From an uncultured Odoribacter sp. (GTDB taxonomy: Bacteria; Bacteroidota; Bacteroidia; Bacteroidales; Marinifilaceae), in the NCBI GenBank assembly GCA_910588375.1, contig CAJUQA010000010.1:47517-104963 (forward strand): a stretch of DNA of 57,447 nucleotides, given 5' to 3'. The notes under the pieces are model-generated. The model did no database searches and was not told where the DNA came from. It was given only the letters and a program-made list of their open reading frames with translations. Both the position numbers and the translations under genes were made by a program. Shown one piece after another: positions 42,562 to 50,068 of this stretch; the first letter of the stretch is position 1; every line of letters starts with the position of its first letter.

Positions 42562-43177
42562 GCGGTTATTTCTTGCAGGAATATTGGTATCGGGCGTTTT
42601 TTGTTCCCGTGCCCAAACCCGGCATGATGAAAAATTGGAGAAATATAAAACAATCTGGAGCAGTCTTATCCCTTCTTATAATAAATTGCAATATGCCGGT
42701 TCCATGGGTTTGCTGTCTTTTGGTATCGGATGGGATTACGGGAAAAAGAATCAATGGGAAACCGATTTGTTTATAGGGTATTTGCCTAAGTTTGACGGCA
42801 AAGAAGGGCACGTCACTTTTACCCTGAAAGAGAACTACATTCCTTGGAAAAAGCCTTTGGGTAAAGAAAGATGGCTCCTGGAACCTTTCACTGTAAGTTT
42901 GTATATCAACAAAATTCTGGGAGATGAATTTTGGGACAAAGAGCCTGACCGCTATCCGGACCATTATTACGGAGTGGCGACCAATCTCCGTTTTAATCTG
43001 GCATTCGGGCAGCGGATAAACTTCAAGATAAAGCCTGTCGGTTTGTCGAACCAGATCGGATTTTTTTATGAATTCACTACCAACGATTTATATGTAATCA
43101 GTTATTTTACGAATAAATATTTGGGACTGACCGATATATTCAGCCTTTCTTTCGGTGTGAAATTCCAGTTCATGTAA
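42542..43177 (+). CDS. Predicted outer-membrane protein of unknown function
   Basis: A 211-residue protein with signal peptide (MKWYIFKRLFLAGILVSGVFCSRAQ). About eight amphipathic beta-strands follow, such as MGLLSFGIGWDYGKKNQWETDLFIGYL and GVATNLRFNLAFGQRINFKI, ending in FSLSFGVKFQFM, a typical barrel C-terminus with terminal aromatic and hydrophobic residues. I do not recognise a named family. Its start lies inside the phosphoesterase gene (20-bp overlap), which suggests the two act together in the envelope. Confidence 0.78.
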   Translation: MKWYIFKRLFLAGILVSGVFCSRAQTRHDEKLEKYKTIWSSLIPSYNKLQYAGSMGLLSFGIGWDYGKKNQWETDLFIGYLPKFDGKEGHVTFTLKENYIPWKKPLGKERWLLEPFTVSLYINKILGDEFWDKEPDRYPDHYYGVATNLRFNLAFGQRINFKIKPVGLSNQIGFFYEFTTNDLYVISYFTNKYLGLTDIFSLSFGVKFQFM

Positions 43178-43264
43178 ACTTTCATATTTGATTTGGGGCA
43201 TATTCCGGAGAGCAAATTGTATCCCCCGAAAGTGTGTAAAATTATAATCCTATCGTTTCCGAAT

Positions 43265-43331
43265 AAAAAAGCTATGCTTTTTGATGCAAAAACCTATGCT
43301 TTTTAGTACGAAAAGCTATGCTTTTTTTTTT
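43265..43331. repeat. Three tandem CTATGC palindromes
   Basis: Three units of the form AAAAA(G/C)CTATGCTTTTT at about 43266-43282, 43288-43304 and 43311-43330, separated by short spacers (GATGC, AGTACG). Units one and three form AAAAGC/GCTTTT hairpins with a TAT loop; the middle unit has a C in place of G. The last unit runs into T10. Non-coding. Confidence 0.75.
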
Positions 43332-43408
43332 AACGGTTTTTGGGTACAATTTCTGAAAGAAATAAATGTGTTATAAAAAGCGAGGGAGCTGTTGAGGAAG
43401 CTCACAAA

Positions 43409-43644
43409 TTATGTCAGTATATAGTTGGTACTTCTGCCGCCTTCGCCGCTGTCTCGAAGCATGCCTTTGGATATAAGGTCGTTGATGTCACGTAAGGCTG
43501 TATCGGGTGGAACAGTTGCAAATTTTAGCCCATTTGGAGGAGGTCAGCTTGCCTTCAAACCCGTCCCAAAGACGGTTGATGATTTTGCGTTGGCGCTCGT
43601 TGACCGGTACCTCGTGAAATTTATCCCAAAATACAGCAAATAAT
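43409..43644 (-). pseudogene. C-terminal remnant of a Fic-family protein, frameshifted
   Basis: On the minus strand the text reads FWDKFHEVPVNERQRKII, then GFEGKLTSSKWAKICNCS, and after a one-base shift DTALRDINDLISKGMLRD and GEGGRSTNYILT before a TAA at 43409. This matches the C-terminal winged-helix end of Fic/DUF4172-type proteins. The shift lies in a run of three G at 43505-43507 (CCC on the coding strand). The Fic catalytic domain (HxFxDGNGR) is missing entirely. Upstream of the homology are a palindrome (43642-43665) and unrelated DNA. It is a dead fragment, about 75 codons. Confidence 0.8.
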
Positions 43645-43665
43645 CTCCGCAAATGTGCGGAGATT
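43642..43665. terminator. Perfect hairpin next to the Fic remnant
   Basis: AATCTCCGCA / TGCGGAGATT, 10 bp, 4-nt loop. The plus strand has a weak T tract after it. It marks the edge of the Fic homology and may be a terminator left from a lost neighbour. Confidence 0.5.
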
Positions 43666-43743
43666 ACGGTTGTTTTTCTCCGCATGAGGATGATTCGGCT
43701 TTTCTGTTACTTATATATAATAGGGAAGAAGTTGAGGGGAATA

Positions 43744-43778
43744 AAAAAACGAGTGAACTGTTGGGCTCACTCGCTTTT
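43744..43778 (-). terminator. Terminator of the phosphofructokinase gene
   Basis: CGAGTGA / TCACTCG with a 10-nt loop and, on the minus strand, a T7 tail. It lies 11 bp after the stop codon. Confidence 0.85.
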
Positions 43779-43788
43779 GCTTTTCAGC

Positions 43789-44976
43789 TTAGAGAATCAT
43801 TTGCGGCATGAATTCGAAGCTGTTGTATTTCGGGCGAAGACGTTCCGTATTATAGAACTTGTCTACGTCCACCAGTTTCTTGGTGCTGGTTATAATGTCG
43901 ATGGGGGCGTTGTCATAACGTCCGTTGCGGAGAATGACAAGACGTCCGTGCATCCCTTTGCCAATCAAGTCCAGGGCTAAGTTTCCGTAAGCCATGGGAA
44001 CAATGGAGTCCATTGCGTCCGGATTACCGCAGCGTACCATGTAGCCTAATTTCTGGTTGATAACATTAATGGTCTCGCCGTTATTGTATCTGGGGGACAG
44101 TTCTTTCAACTGGTTGGCGATGTGGTCACCGATACCTCCCAATTTTTTGTGACCGAACATGTCGGCTTCTTCGCTCTGGAACATCATGTCTCCGCCACTG
44201 TATGAGGCACCTTCGGAAATCAGTACTACGGAATATTTGCTCGGGTTGGTGTAACGGTCCTGGCAAAGCAATTCACAGAGATGGTCGATGTTAAACTGGT
44301 ATTCCGGAATAACACAGCGGTTGGCTGCACCGGCCAAGGTCGGCAGCATGGCGGAGAAACCGGCATAACGTCCGAATACTTCCAAAACCAACAAGCGTTC
44401 ATGGGAGCCGGCACAGGTACGGAGGCTATGGGTAAGCTCGATGGTGCGGGTGATGCAGGTACTGAAACCGATGCAGTAGTCCGTTCCGGGTACATCGTTA
44501 TCCATGGTTTTGGGAATGGCAATGACTTTAACCCCTTCCTGGCTTAAGCGTACTCCATAACTCAGAGTGTCGTCACCTCCGATGGGAATAAGATAGTCAA
44601 TACCCATGAAATCAAGATTCTGAAGCACTTCCGGAGTCAGGTCGTTGATTTTTTCCGTATATTTATCTTTCAAATGCTGAGGTACGGATTCCAGGGGCAC
44701 ATGAGAAGCCCGGGTACGGGAAGTATGAAGAAAGGTCCCGCCTGTACGGCCGGCTTTATTCACAATTTCTTCGGTCAGTTCAAAGAAATTACCGGAGTTA
44801 TCGGCTTTTTTGTCGCGAACAATGTCGATCAAGCCTCTCCAACCTCTTTTGATACCGATTACTTTATATCCTTCTCTTAATGCCCGAATAGTTACTGCAC
44901 GTATTGCCGGATTTAATCCCGGAACATCACCGCCTCCGGTCAGGATGCCGATGATTCCTTTTGGTTTTTGACTCAT
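43789..44976 (-). CDS. 6-phosphofructokinase with residues of the PPi-dependent type
   Basis: A 395-residue PFK-family protein that phosphorylates fructose 6-phosphate. The N-terminal phosphate loop is GILTGGGDVPGLNPAIR. Two specificity positions match pyrophosphate-dependent enzymes: GGDDTLSYG near residue 135 (ATP enzymes have GGDGS) and PKTMDNDVPGTD near residue 155 (ATP enzymes have PGTIDND). The substrate loop SHERLLVLEVFGRYAG is intact. The expected reaction is reversible and uses PPi in place of ATP, saving energy in an anaerobe. Annotation pipelines may label it pfkA or ATP-dependent. The length is larger than E. coli PfkA (320 aa) and fits the longer clade. Confidence 0.9.
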   Translation of the reverse strand: MSQKPKGIIGILTGGGDVPGLNPAIRAVTIRALREGYKVIGIKRGWRGLIDIVRDKKADNSGNFFELTEEIVNKAGRTGGTFLHTSRTRASHVPLESVPQHLKDKYTEKINDLTPEVLQNLDFMGIDYLIPIGGDDTLSYGVRLSQEGVKVIAIPKTMDNDVPGTDYCIGFSTCITRTIELTHSLRTCAGSHERLLVLEVFGRYAGFSAMLPTLAGAANRCVIPEYQFNIDHLCELLCQDRYTNPSKYSVVLISEGASYSGGDMMFQSEEADMFGHKKLGGIGDHIANQLKELSPRYNNGETINVINQKLGYMVRCGNPDAMDSIVPMAYGNLALDLIGKGMHGRLVILRNGRYDNAPIDIITSTKKLVDVDKFYNTERLRPKYNSFEFMPQMIL

Positions 44977-45205
44977 ATGTATTTATTTTATTGTTTGTAA
45001 AATCACCTAAAATTGATAAATATATTTTGAATTACAAAAAAATTCTTCGATAAGTGACTATATTTGTATGATTTTTTTGAAAAAAGGGTTGTGAGGAGCT
45101 TATAGGAGTTTTTGAGCGAATAAAATATTATCTTTTTGCTGTTCGGCATAAAGTTTCTGAAAGAAGTATTTTTTCTGTACATTTTAAAGATTTTATCGGG
45201 GTAGT

Positions 45206-46336
45206 ATGGATGATTTGATTGTTTTGTGGAAAAATTTGGGGTATGACGGATATTTGTTGTTGTTGTGTTTGGGGCTATTCATATTCCATTTGGTAAATAT
45301 TATTTACCGTACGGTGGTGATTTGCCGCAAGGAAAAATCTTTTTCAGGAAACGGAGAACCGGGGGTTTCCTTGGTCATTACTGCCAATAATAAAGCGGAT
45401 GAGCTGAGAGAGAACCTGGAATATTTCTTGAAACAGAATTATGAGCCCTATGAAGTGATTGTGGTGAATGAGTGCTCGGAAGACGACACGCAGGACGTAT
45501 TGGCAGAGATGCAGCAGAAATATCCTGGACTTCGTACCACACGCATTTTTCCGGATACCAAATTCAGAAGTACGAAAAAACTGGCTATTAATATAGGTAT
45601 ACTGGCAGCCCGTTATGATATCGTGTTGTTTGCCGAAATAAACAGCCGCCCCGTATCGGATGCGTGGGTAAAATCAATGGCTTCTTATTTTACTCCGGAT
45701 ACCGCAGTCGTTTTGGGGTATGCAAATTATGCGGCAGGAAAGAAAAAAGTGAATTTCCACCGGATGTATCGTTTCCTCCGGTATTTGAAAATGTTATTGT
45801 TGGTGAAGGGGAAAGCGTATGTTTTGGGCGATGGATATAATATGGCCTATCGGAAAGGATTGTATCTTACCAGTAAAGTCTTTTCCAAAAATTCCCAAAG
45901 TTATGCCGGATATGACAATGAGATTGTCCGGACCTTGTCTAAATCCGGAAAAGTAAAGGTGGCAAAAAATAAAAATACTTTTATTGAAATAAAAGACGGC
46001 AGAAAGAAAACCTGTTCGGAAGACTTTACGTATTATTGTTTTAATAGACGAAGATGGGAGTTTTCGGTAAAATTGAAAGCAAATGCGGAAAATTTTCTAC
46101 GTATGGTATTTTATATTTTGAGCTTTTACTTAATAAATGTAAAAATTTTACAAAATTACATGATTATAGGTATATTATTAACCTTTTTAATGGATTTTGT
46201 AGCTCTGAATATTTATCTGAAACAATTGAAACAAAAAAAATTATTCTTAACTTCGTTTATTGTTAGTTGTATTGGATTTTTATACAGATGGTATTATAAT
46301 GTGAACTCAATTTTTACTAATAAGAAATGGAGATAA
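45206..46336 (+). CDS. Membrane-bound family 2 glycosyltransferase
   Basis: A 376-residue protein. An N-terminal helix (about 16-35), a cytoplasmic GT-A domain (about 48-280) and two C-terminal helices (about 292-345) can be seen. The donor site begins GVSLVITANNKADELRENLEYFL and EVIVVNECSEDDTQDVL. The usual DxD is replaced by FAEINSRPVSDAW, and the RRRW motif near residue 285 may be the QxxRW equivalent. The acceptor is unknown. Its last codons overlap the ECF sigma gene by 10 bp, so expression is linked to it. Confidence 0.88.
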   Translation: MDDLIVLWKNLGYDGYLLLLCLGLFIFHLVNIIYRTVVICRKEKSFSGNGEPGVSLVITANNKADELRENLEYFLKQNYEPYEVIVVNECSEDDTQDVLAEMQQKYPGLRTTRIFPDTKFRSTKKLAINIGILAARYDIVLFAEINSRPVSDAWVKSMASYFTPDTAVVLGYANYAAGKKKVNFHRMYRFLRYLKMLLLVKGKAYVLGDGYNMAYRKGLYLTSKVFSKNSQSYAGYDNEIVRTLSKSGKVKVAKNKNTFIEIKDGRKKTCSEDFTYYCFNRRRWEFSVKLKANAENFLRMVFYILSFYLINVKILQNYMIIGILLTFLMDFVALNIYLKQLKQKKLFLTSFIVSCIGFLYRWYYNVNSIFTNKKWR

Positions 46337-46947
46337 CAAATAATTTGTCGGAAAAAGCATTGTACGACTATAAGGTCGTTAAGAGTGCGATTGCCGGTGA
46401 CGAAAAGGCTTATTCGGAATTGTTTAAAAGGTATAAAGATTCAGTATATTTTATGATACTGAAAATGGTCAATAACAGGACGGATGCGGAAGATCTGATG
46501 TTCGAGGCTTTTGAAAAGGCCTTTTCAAGTTTAAATTATTATTCTCCTCAGTTTGCTTTTAGTACATGGTTGTTTAAAATAGCTTCCAATAATACGATTG
46601 ATTTTATCCGGAAACGCAAGACCCAGACCGTTTCCTTGGATAAGGATGATATTAATCCGGACGATCGCGGATATATAAACAGTATTCCCGCAGATATCCG
46701 TACCCCGGATGAAGAAGCGATGCGTTCACAGCGCGCTGATTTTATGCGTGAAAAGGTTTCGATGCTAAAAGGACGTTACAGACGTCTGATAGAACTGCGT
46801 TATTTCGATGAATTTTCATACGAGGAAATTGCAGACGAATTGGCAATCCCTCTGGGAACGGTAAAAGCTCAGCTGTTCCGGGCGAGAGAACTTTTGTTGA
46901 ATATTTTGCAGCATACGGAGATAGCCCGGGAAAATGATAAGAATTAA
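46327..46947 (+). CDS. ECF-type RNA polymerase sigma factor
   Basis: A 206-residue sigma-70 family protein with region 2 (about 15-95, including NNRTDAEDLMFEAFEKAFSSLNYY and FSTWLFKIASNNTIDFIRKRK) and region 4 (about 140-195, with FDEFSYEEIADELAIPLGTVKAQLFRAREL). No anti-sigma gene follows. The next gene encodes an exported carboxypeptidase-like regulatory protein overlapping by 14 bp. Overlap on both sides (10 bp with the glycosyltransferase) makes a three-gene operon, so the sigma factor may be controlled by co-expression rather than by an anti-sigma factor. Confidence 0.93.
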   Translation: MEITNNLSEKALYDYKVVKSAIAGDEKAYSELFKRYKDSVYFMILKMVNNRTDAEDLMFEAFEKAFSSLNYYSPQFAFSTWLFKIASNNTIDFIRKRKTQTVSLDKDDINPDDRGYINSIPADIRTPDEEAMRSQRADFMREKVSMLKGRYRRLIELRYFDEFSYEEIADELAIPLGTVKAQLFRARELLLNILQHTEIARENDKN

Positions 46948-47581
46948 CTTTATTTGTCTCCTTGTTTTTCTTCTGTTCTCTGCGAACCTGATGGCACAGC
47001 AATACGTCCGTTTTTCCGGTGTAGTATTGAATAATGAAACGACCGGGCCTGTCCCGGGAGTGAATTGCAGGAAAGGGGATGTAGTGACTACAACTGATCA
47101 AACAGGGCGTTTTGCTTTGAATACGCAGACGGGCGATACGATTTTTTTTACACATGTCGGTATGCAGCCTTATCAGGTGGTAGTTCCGGATACGCTGAAC
47201 GGCGGAGAATACATTCTGGCAGTATTCATGGCTTCCGATACACTGCTTCTGCCCGAAGTGGTGGTTGTGCAACGTTTTTCTCCATCCTCCCGGCAATACC
47301 GGATGAATGCCCGTAACAATATGGCAGGCGTGAGGCGTGAGGCATTTTCTCCCACCTCTTCTATGACCCAACAACAGAATCAGCAGCGCATATTGAATGA
47401 ATTTGCCGCCAGTACGAACAAGGGACATGTAGATGTAAAACTGGGAGTCGGACTGGAAAGCTATCGGATGTTGCAGGATATGCGAAAAGCTAAAAAAATC
47501 AGGGAGGACACACCGGACTTGCTGAATAGGGAAGAAATAGATCTGATAAAAATGCTCTTTTCTTTGGAGAGGAAAAAATGA
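46934..47581 (+). CDS. Exported carboxypeptidase-like regulatory-domain protein
   Basis: A 215-residue protein with signal peptide (MIRINFICLLVFLLFSANLMAQ). A CarboxypepD_reg-like beta-sandwich (about 24-110) contains RFSGVVLNNETTGPVPGVNCRKGD, TDQTGRFALNTQTGDTIFFTHVGMQPYQV and LPEVVVVQ, as at the N-terminus of TonB-dependent receptors. The rest (about 115-215) is charged and partly helical. It is a short stand-alone member, without a barrel. Its start lies inside the sigma gene. Function unknown. Confidence 0.83.
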   Translation: MIRINFICLLVFLLFSANLMAQQYVRFSGVVLNNETTGPVPGVNCRKGDVVTTTDQTGRFALNTQTGDTIFFTHVGMQPYQVVVPDTLNGGEYILAVFMASDTLLLPEVVVVQRFSPSSRQYRMNARNNMAGVRREAFSPTSSMTQQQNQQRILNEFAASTNKGHVDVKLGVGLESYRMLQDMRKAKKIREDTPDLLNREEIDLIKMLFSLERKK

Positions 47582-47669
47582 AATCTCCCGGACTTAAAAT
47601 GTTGATTGTGAAAACTTTTTGCCGGAAGATGTAATGAAATGAAATTTAAAGGCCAGAAAAAAAGAAAAA

Positions 47670-47703
47670 TTGTATCAATTCAACGAAGATAAATATATCT
47701 TTG
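47670..47703 (+). promoter_or_regulatory. Promoter of the ompH gene
   Basis: TTG at 47670-47672 and TATCTTTG at 47696-47703. The spacer of 23 bp is long, but the -7 element is perfect. The start would be about 50 bp before the ATG. Confidence 0.55.
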
Positions 47704-47759
47704 TCAAACAATCCTGCTAATGGAAGCAGTACATATTTTATTAACAAAGTTATAAGATT

Positions 47760-48368
47760 ATGAAGAGTTATTCTATCGCATTAAATGTAGTGTTATTAAT
47801 TGCTGTCGGTGTGTTATACATCCTGCATTTTACCGGTAATAGCTGTACCTCTGCTAATGTTGGTGAAAGTGGAAATAATGTCGGGAACGTGGATGCGAAG
47901 ATAGTATATATAAACACGGATACGTTATTGCGTAATTATACACTTTCTGTGGAACTGAATGAAGCTTTTCTGAAAAAACAGGAAGAAAGAAATACCGAAT
48001 TGAATATAAAAGCCAAAGATTTGGACCGGCAGGCGCGTGAATTTCAACGTAAACTGGAAAATAACGGATTCATATCTGCCGAACGGGCTGAGGCTGCACG
48101 CCAGGATTTGTTGGAAAAAAACCAGAAATTGCAACAGTTGCAACAGGAAATGACGGAGAAGATGATGAAGGAACAGAGTGAGCTGAATAAGAAATTATTT
48201 GAATCCATCACTAATTTCCTGACGGAATACAATAAAGAAAAAGGGTATGAGATTGTGTTGAGTACGGTTGTTGCGGGGAATGTCCTTTATGCGGCAGACG
48301 GCTTTGATATAACACAGGATGTGGTCAAAGGATTGAATGAACAGTATAAACGAAAAAAGGCTGAGTAA
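47760..48368 (+). CDS. OmpH/Skp family periplasmic chaperone
   Basis: A 202-residue protein. The N-terminal hydrophobic segment (about 7-24) is a signal peptide or anchor. The mature part begins KIVYINTDTLLRNYTLSVELNEAF, the OmpH start pattern. A long charged coiled coil follows (about 70-150, with many E, K and Q), and the close EKGYEIVLSTVVAGNVLYAADGFDITQDVVKGLN is typical. Skp proteins hold unfolded outer-membrane barrels in the periplasm and would work with BamD in this window. Its last codons form the left part of a terminator hairpin. Confidence 0.9.
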   Translation: MKSYSIALNVVLLIAVGVLYILHFTGNSCTSANVGESGNNVGNVDAKIVYINTDTLLRNYTLSVELNEAFLKKQEERNTELNIKAKDLDRQAREFQRKLENNGFISAERAEAARQDLLEKNQKLQQLQQEMTEKMMKEQSELNKKLFESITNFLTEYNKEKGYEIVLSTVVAGNVLYAADGFDITQDVVKGLNEQYKRKKAE

Positions 48369-48379
48369 TCAGCCTTTTC
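48354..48379 (+). terminator. Terminator overlapping the ompH stop codon
   Basis: AAAAGGCTGA / TCAGCCTTTT with loop GTAA, which contains the stop codon, followed by CTTTTT. It ends 5 bp before the next ATG (48385). Confidence 0.8.
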
Positions 48380-48384
48380 TTTTT

Positions 48385-49641
48385 ATGAAAATCTTTGAAC
48401 GCTATTTGCACAGAAATCCGCTTTCCTTTTGCCCCGTGTTCTCTGGGGAACTCTCTTTGATTGTCATTATACCTGTATTGGACGAACCGGAACTTTTTAA
48501 GACGTTGGACTCTCTCCGGGCCTGTCGTCTGACAAAAGGGAATGTGGGGGTAATCGTTGTGGTAAACCATGCGGAGAATTGTGATGCGGAGATAAAAAGA
48601 AAAAACGAGGAGACATTTAAGTCTCTCCGGGCCTACATTTCCGCGACCGATACGCCCGGACTGGAATTCTATATTACATCCGCTTTTGATTTGCCGGTGT
48701 CGGAATCCGGAGTCGGTGTTGTGCGGAAAATGGCGATGGATGCTGCGGCATGGTATTTTTATACGGAAAACAGACCGAACGGCATTATTGCTTCTTTGGA
48801 TGCCGATACGTTGGTGGAAGCGAATTACTTTGAAGAACTGCTCCGCTATTTTGACGCCTCGGATGCGGCAGGCGTGGCAATTCATTATGCCCACCGTTGG
48901 GAAGAGGTTGACGGCAGCTTGCGGGAAGCTATTATAAAATATGAGATATATCTGCGTTATTATTGCCGGGCCTTGCGCTATACGGGGCATCCGTATGCTT
49001 ATCAGTGCATCGGTTCCGCTTTTGCTTGCCGTGCTGCCGACTATGTGGCCCAAGGGGGAATGAGCAAAAAACAGGCGGGAGAAGATTTTTATTTTTTACA
49101 GAAACTGATAGCCACCGGACGTTTTGCAGATTTGACGACTACCACCGTTTGGCCCTCTTCCCGGATTTCGTCGCGCACGCCTTTTGGTACCGGGCAATCC
49201 GTTCGCAAAATAATGGAGGACGGTGGGAATTTTCTGACTTATAATCCGGCGGCATTCCGTGTATTAAAGTCCTTTTTTGACGGAATACCGTTATTATTCC
49301 GGGCAGAAGATGAAACGGCCGGTAATTACATGCAGCAGCAGTCGGAATGTCTGTGCCGCTTTCTGGAAACCACCGCTTTCCCCCGGAAAATCCGGGAAAT
49401 CAATGATAATGTAGCGTCGCTTCCTTTCTTCCGGAAAAGGTTTTATGATTACTTCAATGCTTTCCGGGTATTGAAATATCTCAATTTCGTACATGCCGGA
49501 TACTTTGAGAAAGTGCCCGTCGAGTCGGCTGTGGCCGGATTGTTGGAGGCAGGCGGATACACTTGTCCCGATACGCTCGGGGAAATATTGTCGTTTTTAC
49601 GCTCGGGAGATAAAACTCCCGGTTTTTTGCTATCTTTGTAA
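48385..49641 (+). CDS. Family 2-like glycosyltransferase without membrane anchor
   Basis: A 418-residue protein. The GT-A nucleotide fold (about 25-260) starts GELSLIVIIPVLDEPELFKTLDSL. The metal-binding DxD is IASLDADTLVEANYFEELL, and AGEDFYFLQKLIATGRF holds the acidic pair typical of GT2 enzymes. No transmembrane helices are present, so it acts in the cytosol on a soluble or peripherally bound acceptor. The C-terminal 130 residues are helical and unassigned. I chose ATG 48385; an in-frame ATG at 48337 lies within ompH. A terminator hairpin lies inside the end of the gene. Confidence 0.8.
   Translation: MKIFERYLHRNPLSFCPVFSGELSLIVIIPVLDEPELFKTLDSLRACRLTKGNVGVIVVVNHAENCDAEIKRKNEETFKSLRAYISATDTPGLEFYITSAFDLPVSESGVGVVRKMAMDAAAWYFYTENRPNGIIASLDADTLVEANYFEELLRYFDASDAAGVAIHYAHRWEEVDGSLREAIIKYEIYLRYYCRALRYTGHPYAYQCIGSAFACRAADYVAQGGMSKKQAGEDFYFLQKLIATGRFADLTTTTVWPSSRISSRTPFGTGQSVRKIMEDGGNFLTYNPAAFRVLKSFFDGIPLLFRAEDETAGNYMQQQSECLCRFLETTAFPRKIREINDNVASLPFFRKRFYDYFNAFRVLKYLNFVHAGYFEKVPVESAVAGLLEAGGYTCPDTLGEILSFLRSGDKTPGFLLSL
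49604..49628 (+). terminator. Terminator inside the 3' end of the glycosyltransferase gene
   Basis: CGGGAG / CTCCCG with a 6-nt loop, then GT6. It ends 13 bp before the stop codon at 49639-49641, so translation reaches past it. Confidence 0.6.
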
Positions 49642-49668
49642 ACATAGTGAGAATAAAAAGCGGGATAT

Positions 49669-50052
49669 ATGGGAAATTTTAGATATGAGTTGATGATAGC
49701 GGCGGAGCCGGAAGAAGTCTTTACGGCTCTTACCAATCCTTTTCAGATTGAATTGTGGAGCGGTTATCCGGCTGATATGAAAGCGGAAAAAGGATATGTT
49801 TTTTCGTTGTGGGAAGGAGATATCTGCGGTGTGAATATCGAAGTTATTCCGAACAAAAAACTGGTACAGGAATGGTTTTTCGGAGAACATGAGAAGACCT
49901 CCATTGTTACGCTGGTGTTGAAGAAAGAGGGGAATTCGACCTGTGTCACACTGACTCATACAAATATTCCCGATGAAGTGGAAGAGGAAATCACAGAGGG
50001 GTGGAAAACTTATTATCTGGGTTCACTCAAAGATATGCTTGAAATGTATTAA
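49669..50052 (+). CDS. SRPBCC/START-like domain protein
   Basis: A 127-residue single-domain protein of the SRPBCC (Bet v 1/AHSA1-like) fold, recognised by the starting RYELMIAAEPEEVFTALTNPFQIELWSGYPADMK and the strand WEGDICGVNIEVIPNKKLVQEWFF. The end EEEITEGWKTYYLGSLKDMLEMY is the long C-terminal helix. These proteins bind hydrophobic ligands in a central cavity. The ligand here is unknown. It lies 27 bp after the glycosyltransferase and 16 bp before the oxidoreductase. Confidence 0.85.
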   Translation: MGNFRYELMIAAEPEEVFTALTNPFQIELWSGYPADMKAEKGYVFSLWEGDICGVNIEVIPNKKLVQEWFFGEHEKTSIVTLVLKKEGNSTCVTLTHTNIPDEVEEEITEGWKTYYLGSLKDMLEMY

Positions 50053-50068
50053 CTTCTCGTATTGAGCT

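Noticed and set aside
43265..43331. CRISPR array
   Set aside because: The units are 16-17 bp palindromes with spacers of only 5-6 bp, and no cas genes are present.
43425..43643. Plus-strand open frame of 72 codons
   Set aside because: It is antisense to the Fic remnant, whose minus-strand translation has clear homology.
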